64,000 nt of DNA. It comes from Chitinophagaceae bacterium UBA7600 (GTDB lineage Bacteria > Bacteroidota > Bacteroidia > Chitinophagales > Chitinophagaceae). Positions 8,614 through 17,032 of the stretch are shown one piece after another; position 1 is the first letter of the stretch, and the number at the start of each line of letters is the position of its first letter. The stretch is taken from positions 52,747 to 116,746 of the forward strand of contig DLKC01000089.1 of the NCBI GenBank assembly GCA_002478885.1, written 5' to 3'. The notes under the pieces are model-generated. The model worked only from the letters and a program-made list of their open reading frames with translations. It was not told the DNA's origin and made no database searches. The position numbers and the translations under genes were made by a program.

Positions 8614-11106
8614 CTGGCTTACACGATTGAACATATTGCAAAGATTGTTGCCGGAACTGCCTTTTATGGCAATCGTGGCATGGAGATCGAGCAACTGTCG
8701 ACAGACAGCAGGCGCATTGCTTTTCCGGCAACGACGCTATTTTTTGCCTTGCAAACAGAAAGAAGAGATGCTCATATGTTTATCCCGGAATTATATAAAA
8801 GAGGGGTAAAGAATTTTGTAGTGATTGAAGAATTTAATACGGGTGAATTCAAAGGCGCGAATTTTCTTTTTTGTGCCAATACCCTTGAAGCATTGCAGAA
8901 ACTGGCAGCCTATCACAGGAAGCAGTTTAACTATCCGGTAATCGGTATAACAGGCAGCAGCGGTAAAACCATCATTAAAGAATGGCTTTACCAATTGCTT
9001 TCCCCGGATTTTAATATTGTTCGCAGCCCGAGGAGCTATAATTCACAGGTTGGCGTTCCGTTAAGTGTATGGCAAATGAATGAAACCTATAATCTTGCCA
9101 TTTTTGAAGCTGGCATTTCAATGCCCGGCGAAATGGCAAAGCTTGCCGGCATTATTAGACCTACGCTCGGGATCTTTGCGAACATAGGAGCTGCGCACAG
9201 CGAAGGTTTTGAAAATGACCAAGAAAAGGTGGAAGAAAAAATTCAATTGTTTAAAGGAACAAGTGCTATCATCTGGTGCGCGGATCATGCATTGGTAAAC
9301 GAAGTGCTTACGAATCAAAGCAACGCTGGATACCTTGTTACCGGAAAAAGGTCTTCCGGGGAATTTTCATGGGGATCAAAAGAAAATGCATTGGTAAAGA
9401 TCATTGGTGAAAAGCAAAAAGATAAAACAATTGTTACTTTATCTTATGACAATGAACGAAAAAGGCTGATTATTCCTTTTACAGATGATGCTTCGGTTGA
9501 AAATGCGCTTCACTGTTACTGCGCTTGTTTTTTGATGAATCTTTCACATGAGGCGATAGCGGAGCGAATGCTTCAACTGCAGCCGGTGGAAATGCGCTTG
9601 CAGCTGTTGCATGCTATAAACAATTGTGTTGTAATAAATGATAGCTACAGTTTTGATATTAGTTCTTTCGCTACCGCGCTGGATTTTCTTTCGCAGCAGC
9701 AACAGCTAGTACAAAAAACAGCCATTATTTCGGACATACCGGCTGCCAGGGACGAGCATGCCTACCAGCAGGTGGTGAGCATGCTGGAGGCCAAACATAT
9801 TTACAGGCTTATAACAATCGGACCCGAATGGGGACGGCTTAACCAACTTTGGCAAAACCGCTTTGCCGTAACGCAGCATTTTGACGATACCAATTCTTTT
9901 ATTAAAAACTTCAGCAGTAATCATTTCCGGAATGAAGCCATTCTGCTAAAAGCCGCCAGGCTTTTTGAATTTGAAAAGATCGCCACACTCCTTGAAAAAA
10001 AAGTACACCAGACCGTATTGGAAATAGATCTTACCGCCATTATCCATAATTTAAATCAGTACAGAAGCAGATTAAACAAAGGCGTTAAGATAATGGCCAT
10101 GGTAAAAGCTTTTGCGTATGGCAGCGGAAGCCCGGAGATCGCCAGCCTGTTGCAATTTCATAAAGTGGAATACCTCGCCGTAGCTTATGCCGATGAAGGG
10201 GTGGAGTTACGCAAGGCCGGGATCAGTTTACCGATTATGGTAATGAACGTAGACCATGCGGCGTTTGAAACACTTATCCAGTATAATCTTGAACCGGAAT
10301 TATTTTCCTTTGGCATATTAAAATCGTTCATTGTCTTTTTGGAAAGGCAGGGTTTGCAGCAATATCCTGTACATATTAAACTGGATACCGGCATGCACCG
10401 GCTCGGTTTTGAACAAACTGATATGGAGGCGCTGTCGACCATACTGCAGCAACAGAAACAAGTGGCAGTGCAATCTGTATTCAGTCACCTCGCGGCAAGT
10501 GAAGATGCGGCTGAAGATGCGTTTACAAAACATCAATCAGCAACTTTTGAAGCATGCTGCGTGCAAATTAAAGCGGCTATCGGGTATTCTTTTACAAGGC
10601 ATATTTCCAATACGGCGGCTATATTCAGAAATCCTGCACTGCAGTATGATATGGTGCGCCTCGGCATTGGCTTGTACGGCATTGACAGCGTACAGGAAAA
10701 GCAGCCTGGCCTGCAAACAGCTGCTACTCTAAAGACAACCATTGCACAACTAAGAAAAGTGAAGGCCGGTGATACGATCGGTTATAACCGGCGGGGTAAA
10801 ACAATACGTGATTCCCTGATTGCCACCATTCGAATTGGTTATGCCGATGGATTTAGCAGAAAACTCGGGCTTGGTAATGGAAAAGTCTTTATCCGTGGTA
10901 AAATGGCCCCGGTTATCGGAAGTGTTTGTATGGATATGACGATGGTTGATGTTACCGGCATCGATGACGTGCGGGAAGAAGATGAAGTGGAAATTTTTGG
11001 TAAGCATATAAGTGTTCAGGAAGTTGCCGCCTGGTGCGGCACTATTCCTTATGAAGTGCTTACCGGCATAAGCCAACGGGTTAAGCGGGTGTATATAGAG
11101 GCATGA
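8614..11106 (+). CDS. murF-alr: Bifunctional UDP-MurNAc-tripeptide:D-Ala-D-Ala ligase / alanine racemase
   Basis: A fusion known from Bacteroidota. The N-terminal MurF part adds D-Ala-D-Ala to the peptidoglycan precursor; its P-loop GITGSSGKT is at residues 89-97 counted from the ATG at 8680, with PRSYNSQVGVPLS and ANIGAAHSEGF after it. The racemase part begins near residue 441, carries the PLP lysine (MVKAFAYGSG, K476) and the catalytic tyrosine in GTIPYEVLTG (Y791). The first ATG is 8680, but the 22 upstream in-frame codons encode LAYTIEHIAKIVAGTAFYGN and onwards, which matches the usual family N-terminus. I therefore start at CTG 8614, right after an in-frame TAG. The ends and both activities are secure; the start codon is not. 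Confidence 0.93.
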   Translation: MAYTIEHIAKIVAGTAFYGNRGMEIEQLSTDSRRIAFPATTLFFALQTERRDAHMFIPELYKRGVKNFVVIEEFNTGEFKGANFLFCANTLEALQKLAAYHRKQFNYPVIGITGSSGKTIIKEWLYQLLSPDFNIVRSPRSYNSQVGVPLSVWQMNETYNLAIFEAGISMPGEMAKLAGIIRPTLGIFANIGAAHSEGFENDQEKVEEKIQLFKGTSAIIWCADHALVNEVLTNQSNAGYLVTGKRSSGEFSWGSKENALVKIIGEKQKDKTIVTLSYDNERKRLIIPFTDDASVENALHCYCACFLMNLSHEAIAERMLQLQPVEMRLQLLHAINNCVVINDSYSFDISSFATALDFLSQQQQLVQKTAIISDIPAARDEHAYQQVVSMLEAKHIYRLITIGPEWGRLNQLWQNRFAVTQHFDDTNSFIKNFSSNHFRNEAILLKAARLFEFEKIATLLEKKVHQTVLEIDLTAIIHNLNQYRSRLNKGVKIMAMVKAFAYGSGSPEIASLLQFHKVEYLAVAYADEGVELRKAGISLPIMVMNVDHAAFETLIQYNLEPELFSFGILKSFIVFLERQGLQQYPVHIKLDTGMHRLGFEQTDMEALSTILQQQKQVAVQSVFSHLAASEDAAEDAFTKHQSATFEACCVQIKAAIGYSFTRHISNTAAIFRNPALQYDMVRLGIGLYGIDSVQEKQPGLQTAATLKTTIAQLRKVKAGDTIGYNRRGKTIRDSLIATIRIGYADGFSRKLGLGNGKVFIRGKMAPVIGSVCMDMTMVDVTGIDDVREEDEVEIFGKHISVQEVAAWCGTIPYEVLTGISQRVKRVYIEA

Positions 11107-11130
11107 TGTTTTGCTGCCCGCAGGGCGAAA

Positions 11131-11191
11131 GTACAAGTGTGCGACGCAACGAAAGACGCTACGGAAAGGGAAGCCGGACGCCAAAAAAACA
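11131..11191 (+). repeat. Intergenic REP-like repeat, class A, single copy
   Basis: GTACAAGT at 11131, core GTGCGACGCAA at 11139-11149, AAGCCGG at 11171-11177 and then an A7 run. A well-conserved full-length copy in the 190-bp gap between murF-alr and the DUF6089 gene, same sense as the genes. Confidence 0.88.
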
Positions 11192-11294
11192 AAAAATGGT
11201 TCCGGAAAAGCTGACTATAAACGATTACATTTAGGTGCAGCACAAGAAAAGCGGCATTTTCAGCGTTATTAAAAACATCAATTATATTGCGGCT

Positions 11295-12158
11295 ATGTTT
11301 AGACGAAGTTTACTGGTTCTGGTTACGGGTATCACTTTCCTTCATGCAAAGGCTCAGTTGTACGAAAGCAATATTCACCAGGGCGAAGTGGGTGTGGCGG
11401 TTGGCCTTGGCCATTATTTTGGCGATCTTAATACAAGAGCAGCTATAAACCGTCCGAAATTTTCTGCCGGTGCTTTTTTTGTAAAACAGTTTAATCCTTA
11501 CGTAGGGATAAAGCTGGGTGCGGATTATGCCTTTCTTGCCTATTCTGACCAGTACAGTAAAAACGCTGTTCAAAAAACGCGCAATCTTAGTTTTAATACC
11601 AACGTATGGGAAGCGTCGCTTAGTGGTTATTTCAATTTTTTCAGGTTTATTCCCGGTACTGAGGGTTTTAGCTACACGCCGTATGTTTCATTGGGCGTTG
11701 GCGTCTTTTCTTACGATCCGTTCGCTTATCTTAATGGTGAAAAATATTTTCTTCGCCCCCTTGGCACAGAAGGGCAGGGATCATCCTTATATCCCGATCG
11801 TAAGCCTTACAGTTCTATGGCCGTTTGTTTCCCTTTAACGGTGGGCGTAAAATATGCAATCAACTCCGATCTTAACGTTTTTGGGGAAATAGGTTACCGG
11901 TTTACAAACACCGATTATCTCGACGATGTGAGCACGACTTATGCAGGCCCGGAAGCGTTTCCTGCCATTCCGCAACCTGATGGTTCGCTGGCCCCTTCGC
12001 CAGCCTACCTGCTACAGGACAGAAGTTACGAATATGGCACTCCCATCGGCATCAAAGGCAGGCAACGTGGCATCAGCACACAAAAAGATGCGTATGTTAT
12101 GCTACACATTGGCGTTTCGCTCAATCTCTCTTCTTATAAATGCCCTCAGCCAAACTGA
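11295..12158 (+). CDS. Outer-membrane beta-barrel protein, DUF6089-like
   Basis: About 287 residues from the ATG at 11295. MFRRSLLVLVTGITFLHAKAQL is a signal peptide with cleavage after KAQ or nearby. The body has alternating short hydrophobic strands rich in Tyr, Phe and Gly: EVGVAVGLGHYFGDLNTRAAINRPKFSAGAF near the start, YTPYVSLGVGVFSYDP in the middle and VFGEIGYRFTNTDYLDDVSTTY towards the end. The last two are typical of the DUF6089 family of small barrels. It probably sits in the outer membrane. A near-match -7 box TACATTTA lies at 11226-11233. Function unknown. Confidence 0.75.
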   Translation: MFRRSLLVLVTGITFLHAKAQLYESNIHQGEVGVAVGLGHYFGDLNTRAAINRPKFSAGAFFVKQFNPYVGIKLGADYAFLAYSDQYSKNAVQKTRNLSFNTNVWEASLSGYFNFFRFIPGTEGFSYTPYVSLGVGVFSYDPFAYLNGEKYFLRPLGTEGQGSSLYPDRKPYSSMAVCFPLTVGVKYAINSDLNVFGEIGYRFTNTDYLDDVSTTYAGPEAFPAIPQPDGSLAPSPAYLLQDRSYEYGTPIGIKGRQRGISTQKDAYVMLHIGVSLNLSSYKCPQPN

Positions 12159-12174
12159 TAATCAGCATTTTTGG

Positions 12175-12228
12175 AACCCGGCTTACGCAACAGCATTAAG
12201 CTTCGTTGCGTCGAACATTTGTGCGGCA
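12175..12228 (-). repeat. Intergenic REP-like repeat, class A, single copy, slightly diverged
   Basis: CCCGGCTT from 12177, 19 bp after the DUF6089 stop, and a core TTGCGTCGAAC at 12206-12216 with one change in the palindrome. It sits between convergent genes. Confidence 0.75.
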
Positions 12229-12255
12229 AAGCATTAATCGACTGACCAGGAAAAG

Positions 12256-13179
12256 TTATCGAAGTAATTCACAAGGTTTTAGCCCTGTATGTTTTTTGAA
12301 GGCAGCAGAAAAATGTGATATGGAAGAGTAGCCCAGCATAGCTGAAACATCAGTAACCGTAAGGCTTTTCTCGTAGAGCAGGTATTTTGCATGTTCCATG
12401 CGCTGCTGCTGGTAAAAATCAAAAATGGTTGTTCCAAAAACTTCTTTAAACCCCTTCTTAAGGTAGCACTCGTTCATAGCAACCTTGCGGCTAAGTGCTT
12501 TAATAGTAATGGGATCGCCAATATGTTGAAGCAGGATTTCCCTAGCGAGGTAGATACGTTCCCGCCCGGCATCATCGGCAAGAAATTTACAAGTAAAGCC
12601 CTCTTCTTTTTCATCAACAAGACATTCCAGGCTGTAAAGTAGCAGTTCGTGCACTTTTGCGTTGGTAAAAATATTTTCCATTGCGCCAGAATAGCTATGG
12701 TTGAGCAAAGCATCGAGCGTCATTCTCTTTCGGCTGCAAACAGGAAATATTTTTGTAAATGAGTTTGGGTGTTTAAAGGCAAGTACCTCGTCTTTCCTGT
12801 TACTCAATTTTACATTATGTACAAACTGGTGTAAAAAGGTTGAAGAAAAGTGGAAAGAAAACACGTCAACAGTATCGTGCTTGCCGCTACAGTTTTTTGT
12901 CGGTTGTTCACTGCATTCTGCACAGCTTCTTTCAAAACAATATTTGTTGCCACTTATGCAAAATCGCAGCTCAAGAAAATTCTCCTCCGCTTTCTTAGCA
13001 CTGTAATGGTAAACAAGCATTCCGGTATCATCGTTTTGCCAGTTCTGCGTGGGGTAATATCTTCTGATTACATATTGAATAGAGCCGGGAATAAACTGTT
13101 CCTTCATATGAAGAAGATTCATAGATGGGTCAACAGTATTCCTGTGAGCAACTTTCAATATGTCTAATACCTGTAACAT
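12256..13179 (-). CDS. AraC family transcriptional regulator with a cysteine cluster
   Basis: 307 residues. The C-terminal 100 residues are a standard AraC/XylS DNA-binding domain with two helix-turn-helices: ITIKALSRKVAMNECYLKKGFKEVFG, then VTDVSAMLGYSSISHFSAAFKKHTG. The N-terminal part is not a clear cupin. It has five cysteines in 24 residues, C74, C81, C86, C89 and C97, which could bind a metal or a cluster or act as a redox switch. The start ATG at 13179 is 7 bp behind a perfect TAATTTTG box. No obvious regulon partner is adjacent: the upstream neighbour is divergent and encodes a YcxB-like protein. Confidence 0.88.
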   Translation of the reverse strand: MLQVLDILKVAHRNTVDPSMNLLHMKEQFIPGSIQYVIRRYYPTQNWQNDDTGMLVYHYSAKKAEENFLELRFCISGNKYCFERSCAECSEQPTKNCSGKHDTVDVFSFHFSSTFLHQFVHNVKLSNRKDEVLAFKHPNSFTKIFPVCSRKRMTLDALLNHSYSGAMENIFTNAKVHELLLYSLECLVDEKEEGFTCKFLADDAGRERIYLAREILLQHIGDPITIKALSRKVAMNECYLKKGFKEVFGTTIFDFYQQQRMEHAKYLLYEKSLTVTDVSAMLGYSSISHFSAAFKKHTGLKPCELLR

Positions 13180-13186
13180 GGAAGGT

Positions 13187-13194
13187 CAAAATTA
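13187..13194 (-). promoter_or_regulatory. -7 promoter box (TAATTTTG) of the AraC gene
   Basis: A perfect TAnnTTTG on the minus strand, 7 bp before the ATG at 13179. Confidence 0.55.
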
Positions 13195-13372
13195 ATGTAT
13201 CTACATGTAATTCAAAAGTTAACATTTGTCACTCAGCTGTCATGTTTTGAAACAATAATCATCTACGGCGGGAAAGAAAGGAAAATATCTTGGTGCAACC
13301 GGTGAGTTTGTGCAGCATTACTGAAAAGAGGGGATGACGAATATTCTCTATTTTTACCGCAATTATTAAAAC

Positions 13373-13846
13373 ATGCGCATTTCATTTAGCTATGATAAGA
13401 AGAAAGTGCTGCAGGCTTTGCGGTATCATTTTATTTGGCAGCCGGAAATAAGAGTTATTTTAATACTCGTTATTGTGTTCGATATTGTTTCTGCCATTCT
13501 TTATATGACAGGAAAAATAAGGCCCGAGCCATTTTTGCTTGGATCCTTCATTTGGCTTGTTTTTCTCATTTCCTTTTGGTTTATTATGCCAAACAGTATT
13601 TACCGGAAATCCTCTGCTTTTACAGATAGCTTTATTATAGACTTTGGCAACAACCAGGTGGTTTTACAAAACGATCGTGGTTTTGTGGAATGGGATTGGA
13701 ACAGATTTTCAAAATACATTGAAAGCCCTAACTTTTTCCATTTGTATTTTTCAGCCAAATCTTTTTTCCTAATCCCAAAAGACGACATGAACGACGATTT
13801 CAGGCACGACCTGAGGGCTATGTTAAAAGAAAAAATTAAAAAATAA
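13373..13846 (+). CDS. YcxB-like membrane protein of unknown function
   Basis: 157 residues. Two adjacent transmembrane helices lie at about 27-44 (VILILVIVFDIVSAILYM) and 53-74 (PFLLGSFIWLVFLISFWFIM). They are followed by a soluble part with SFIIDFGNNQVVLQNDRGFVEWDWNRFSKYIESPNFFHLYFS and FFLIPKD. This is the pattern of the YcxB-like/bacterial PH-type fold. It begins at MRISFSYDKKKV. The preceding 190 bp contain a near-match -7 box (TATTTTTA near 13350). No functional context is available. Confidence 0.65.
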   Translation: MRISFSYDKKKVLQALRYHFIWQPEIRVILILVIVFDIVSAILYMTGKIRPEPFLLGSFIWLVFLISFWFIMPNSIYRKSSAFTDSFIIDFGNNQVVLQNDRGFVEWDWNRFSKYIESPNFFHLYFSAKSFFLIPKDDMNDDFRHDLRAMLKEKIKK

Positions 13847-13865
13847 CGGGAGTGTGGGATTTAGG

Positions 13866-14294
13866 TTATAAATTCTTCTCCATTACAAAGTGAGGAAGGG
13901 TAACTTCAAAAAATTCGTTACCGGTTTTCTTGTAGCCAAGTTTTTCGTAAAAGCCTAATGCCGTTTTCCGGGCATGCATAATCACTTTTTTGTAACCCCT
14001 GTCACGGGCAATGTTTTCAGCAAATTGCATAAGTACCCGACCAATGCCTTTCCCCTGCAGACCTGAAATTACGGCCATTTGCCGCAATTGCAGGGTATCT
14101 TTTTCTTTTTGAACCAACATACAACAGCCTTCGAGTTTATCATCATCAAAGCAGCCCAGAAGAATATGATCGCGTTCGGCAGTCATTTCATCTTGTGTGA
14201 AGGACAGGCCAAGCGGCTTCCTTAGCATCTGATAACGCAAGTCGATCATCTGCCTATATTCTTTAGAACCGTGGTCTATAATTTTTACTGCCAT
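13866..14294 (-). CDS. GNAT family N-acetyltransferase
   Basis: About 142 residues from the ATG at 14294 (MAVKIIDHGSKEYRQM). The acetyl-CoA binding motif is LRQMAVISGLQGKGIGRVLMQFAE (Q/RxxGxG/A), and the C-terminal HARKTALGFYEKLGYKKTG is the usual last motif of the fold. The overall look is ElaA-like or similar small GNAT enzymes. The substrate cannot be told. It is convergent with the YcxB-like gene, 20 bp apart, and divergent from acpP. Confidence 0.85.
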   Translation of the reverse strand: MAVKIIDHGSKEYRQMIDLRYQMLRKPLGLSFTQDEMTAERDHILLGCFDDDKLEGCCMLVQKEKDTLQLRQMAVISGLQGKGIGRVLMQFAENIARDRGYKKVIMHARKTALGFYEKLGYKKTGNEFFEVTLPHFVMEKNL

Positions 14295-14431
14295 TGTTAG
14301 TTGAGCCTTCAATTTAATGATGATTTTTAATAAATGAGCGTTTCAGGGCAAATATTGTAACATTATATTCGCTGAAAAGAGCTCCGGAAAAACAAAAAAG
14401 GCTTAACTTATTGCTAATTGTCCAAAAATTA

Positions 14432-14439
14432 TATTTTTG
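14432..14439 (+). promoter_or_regulatory. -7 promoter box (TATTTTTG) of acpP
   Basis: A perfect TAnnTTTG 24 bp before the acpP ATG, with a TTG at 14411-14413 that could be the -33 element (18 bp between them). The short leader is A-rich, as expected for a strongly translated gene in this phylum, where Shine-Dalgarno sites are weak. Confidence 0.65.
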
Positions 14440-14463
14440 CACCCACAACAAAACTTAAAAACA

Positions 14464-14700
14464 ATGTCAGACATCGCAACCAGAGTAAAAAAGATCATTG
14501 TTGACAAATTGGGAGTAGACGAAGCTGAAGTAACAAACGAAGCTTCTTTCACCAATGATTTAGGCGCAGATTCGCTGGACACAGTTGAATTGATTATGGA
14601 ATTTGAAAAGGAGTTTAATATTTCAATTCCTGACGAACAAGCTGAAACAATCACAACAGTAGGGCAAGCAGTTACCTATCTCGAGGAACACGCGAAATAA
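14464..14700 (+). CDS. acpP: Acyl carrier protein
   Basis: 78 residues from the ATG at 14464 ([17 protein letters not shown]), standard ACP length and strongly acidic. The phosphopantetheine attachment serine is S37 in GADSLD. It carries growing acyl chains in fatty-acid synthesis. The gene is followed by fabF and rnc on the same strand, the usual acpP-fabF-rnc order. A hairpin with a T-run between acpP and fabF may raise acpP transcript relative to fabF. In-frame codons upstream of 14464 overlap the promoter and are not used. Confidence 0.98.
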   Translation: MSDIATRVKKIIVDKLGVDEAEVTNEASFTNDLGADSLDTVELIMEFEKEFNISIPDEQAETITTVGQAVTYLEEHAK

Positions 14701-14726
14701 GTTTTCCGTATCAAATAATGATTTTC

Positions 14727-14770
14727 AATCCGCCTCTCGTATGCATAAACCTGCTGCCTGGGCGGATTTT
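14727..14770 (+). terminator. Hairpin with T-run between acpP and fabF (probable partial terminator)
   Basis: AATCCGCC at 14727-14734 pairs with GGCGGATT at 14761-14768, followed by TT. The loop is 26 nt, longer than in an ideal terminator. Read-through to fabF is likely. Confidence 0.5.
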
Positions 14771-14793
14771 ATTACTTCATAATAAGGCATTAA

Positions 14794-16047
14794 ATGGAGC
14801 TTAACAGAGTCGTTGTTACAGGTATTGGAGTAGTCTCACCGGTTGGTAACAATCTTACTGATTTCTGGAATAATCTTATTAATGGTTATTCCGGGGCCGA
14901 CCACATTACTTTATACGACGCTTCAAAGTTCAAGACCAGGATCGCCTGCGAAGTGAAAAATTTTGATCCCGGTCAGTTTATTGATCGCAAAGAGGTTCGC
15001 AAAATGGACCGCTTTACCCAGTTTGGTATAGTGGCCAGCGACCAGGCCCTGCTTGACGCCGGGCTTAATGAAGATAACCTGAACCCTGACCGCATCGGTG
15101 TCGTTTTCGGGAGCGGTATTGGCGGTGTTCAAACATTTCAACAAGAAGTTGCTGACTTTGGGAAAGGCGATGGTACGCCAAGATTTAGCCCCTTTTTTAT
15201 TCCAAAAATGATCCTCGATATTGCCGCAGGCCAAATCTCCATGAGGCATAATCTCCGGGGACCAAATTTTGCAGTTGTAAGTGCCTGTGCAACCAGCAGC
15301 AACTGTATTATGGAAGCATACAATTTGCTGCGATTAAACAAGGCTGATATTATGCTTGCTGGCGGAAGTGAAGCTGCAATTATTGAAGCAGGTATGGGCG
15401 GATTCGTTTCGATGAAGGCGCTTAGTGAAAGAAATGACGATCCTAAAACAGCAAGCAGGCCTTACGACAAAGACAGGGATGGATTTGTTATGGGAGAAGC
15501 TGGCGGCATCATTGTTTTGGAAACTTTGAAAAGTGCGCAGTCCCGTGGTGCGAGGATCTATTGTGAAGTGGTTGGTACTGGTGCTACCGCTGACGCCTAC
15601 CACATAACAGCACCCCATCCTGAGGGTTTGGGAGCAAGAAACGTAATGAAAGCAGCCCTGGAAGAAGCCGGAATGCAGCCGGAAGACATTGACTATATCA
15701 ATACTCATGGCACTTCGACTCCTTTGGGAGACGGTGCTGAGGTAAAAGCCATACTTTCTGTATTCGGAGACCACGCTTATAATCTCAATATCAGCTCTAC
15801 CAAATCGATGACAGGCCATTGCCTCGGCGCTGCTGGCGTAATTGAAGCTATTGCATGCATACAGGCAGTGGTGCATGATATTATTCCTCCAACAATTAAT
15901 CACTTCACCGACGATCCTGAAATAGATTCAAAATTGAATTTTACTTTTAATAGAGCCCAGGCAAGAACTGTAAGGGCCGCGTTGAGTAATACTTTCGGAT
16001 TTGGCGGCCACAATGCCTGCGTAATTGTGAAAAAATACGTAGCTTAA
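14794..16047 (+). CDS. fabF: Beta-ketoacyl-ACP synthase II
   Basis: 417 residues, normal for FabF. It condenses malonyl-ACP with acyl-ACP in fatty-acid elongation, in the cytoplasm. The active-site cysteine is C165 in VVSACATSSN, and the two histidines are in INTHGTSTPLGD (about 305) and SMTGHCLGAAG (about 341). The glycine-rich end NTFGFGGHNACVIVKK is typical. It starts at MELNRVVVTGIGVVSPVGN. It lies 93 bp after acpP and 5 bp before rnc. Confidence 0.98.
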   Translation: MELNRVVVTGIGVVSPVGNNLTDFWNNLINGYSGADHITLYDASKFKTRIACEVKNFDPGQFIDRKEVRKMDRFTQFGIVASDQALLDAGLNEDNLNPDRIGVVFGSGIGGVQTFQQEVADFGKGDGTPRFSPFFIPKMILDIAAGQISMRHNLRGPNFAVVSACATSSNCIMEAYNLLRLNKADIMLAGGSEAAIIEAGMGGFVSMKALSERNDDPKTASRPYDKDRDGFVMGEAGGIIVLETLKSAQSRGARIYCEVVGTGATADAYHITAPHPEGLGARNVMKAALEEAGMQPEDIDYINTHGTSTPLGDGAEVKAILSVFGDHAYNLNISSTKSMTGHCLGAAGVIEAIACIQAVVHDIIPPTINHFTDDPEIDSKLNFTFNRAQARTVRAALSNTFGFGGHNACVIVKKYVA

Positions 16048-16052
16048 CTTCT

Positions 16053-16760
16053 GTGAATTTCTTCAAAAAATTATTTCAGCCTTCCGCCAATGTAAAGTTT
16101 ACGAGGCAAATTGAAAACATCCTTGGCGTTAAACCAGGCAACTTTTCACTTTATCAAACCGCACTTAGCCACCGCTCTGTAAAAGAAGGGGCCGACGAAA
16201 ACAATGAGCGACTCGAATATTTGGGCGACGCTGTATTAAGCGCAATTATTGCAGACTACCTGTTCAAACGATATCCCTACAAGGGCGAAGGCTTTCTCAC
16301 AGAAATGCGAAGTAAAATGGTTAACCGCCAGCAACTTAACGACGTGGCGCTGAAAATGGGTTTTAAAAAGTTAACCATGTACAACAAGTTCGACAACGCC
16401 CTAAAATCAAGCCATATTTTTGGCAATACGCTGGAAGCAGTTGTGGGCGCCGTCTACCTAGATAAAGGTTACTCTAAAACACATGACTGGGTTTTAAAAT
16501 CTATCGTTATCCCGCACCTTTTTGTAGACGATCTTGAATTAATAGACATCAATCTTAAAAACAAACTCATTGGTTGGGCAAGCAAGAACGGCAAGAATCT
16601 TGGTTTTGAAACCCTACAGGAAAAATTGGAAAACGGCCGCCGCCTTTTCACTATTGCGGCTGTGCTCGATGGCGAAATATTGGCCGAGGGTAAAGGCTTT
16701 AATAAAAAAGATGCAAGCCAGGTAGCCGCCCAAATCGCCATAGAAAAATTAGGCCTTTAG
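16053..16760 (+). CDS. rnc: Ribonuclease III
   Basis: 235 residues. It cleaves double-stranded RNA, including the rRNA precursor. The RNase III signature NERLEYLGDAVLSAIIADYLF lies at about 49-69. The second acidic site is in GNTLEAVVGAVYLDKG near 128. The C-terminal double-stranded RNA binding domain runs from about 165 (NKLIGWASKNGKNLGFE) to the end (KKDASQVAAQIAIEKLGL). The start is GTG at 16053, 5 bp after the fabF stop; this gives MNFFKKLFQP and fits the operon. Downstream comes a tail-to-tail repeat pair. Confidence 0.96.
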   Translation: MNFFKKLFQPSANVKFTRQIENILGVKPGNFSLYQTALSHRSVKEGADENNERLEYLGDAVLSAIIADYLFKRYPYKGEGFLTEMRSKMVNRQQLNDVALKMGFKKLTMYNKFDNALKSSHIFGNTLEAVVGAVYLDKGYSKTHDWVLKSIVIPHLFVDDLELIDINLKNKLIGWASKNGKNLGFETLQEKLENGRRLFTIAAVLDGEILAEGKGFNKKDASQVAAQIAIEKLGL

Positions 16761-16798
16761 TATTACTGCTGCCCTTAACGCACATTTATTCTAGGGTT

Positions 16799-16980
16799 AC
16801 CGGCTTTGTCTCCTTTCTCAACTTTAGTTGTGTCACTCACTTGTACGGCTTTTCGTAATTCAGCAACCCGCAAACGAGCTTTGTGCTTACAAAAAGGCAG
16901 GCAGTTCGGGTATTCATGTTTGCCGATTGATATTCTTTGGTACAAGGGTGCGACGCAAGTGAAGCTGAGCAGGGCTAACA
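16799..16980. repeat. REP-like pair, class B (minus sense) with class A (plus sense), tail to tail
   Basis: Left arm: ACCGGCTT from 16799, core GTTGTGTCACTCAC at 16827-16840, then TTGTACGG. Right arm: GTACAAGG from 16940 with core GTGCGACGCAA at 16948-16958. The spacer between the cores is about 107 bp. The pair fills the gap between convergent rnc and the 1655-aa gene. Confidence 0.85.
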
Positions 16981-17032
16981 GTTAGTAGCACAAAACATTT
17001 CCTGTTGTTTTCAAAAGCCGCCTGTGCAGTAA

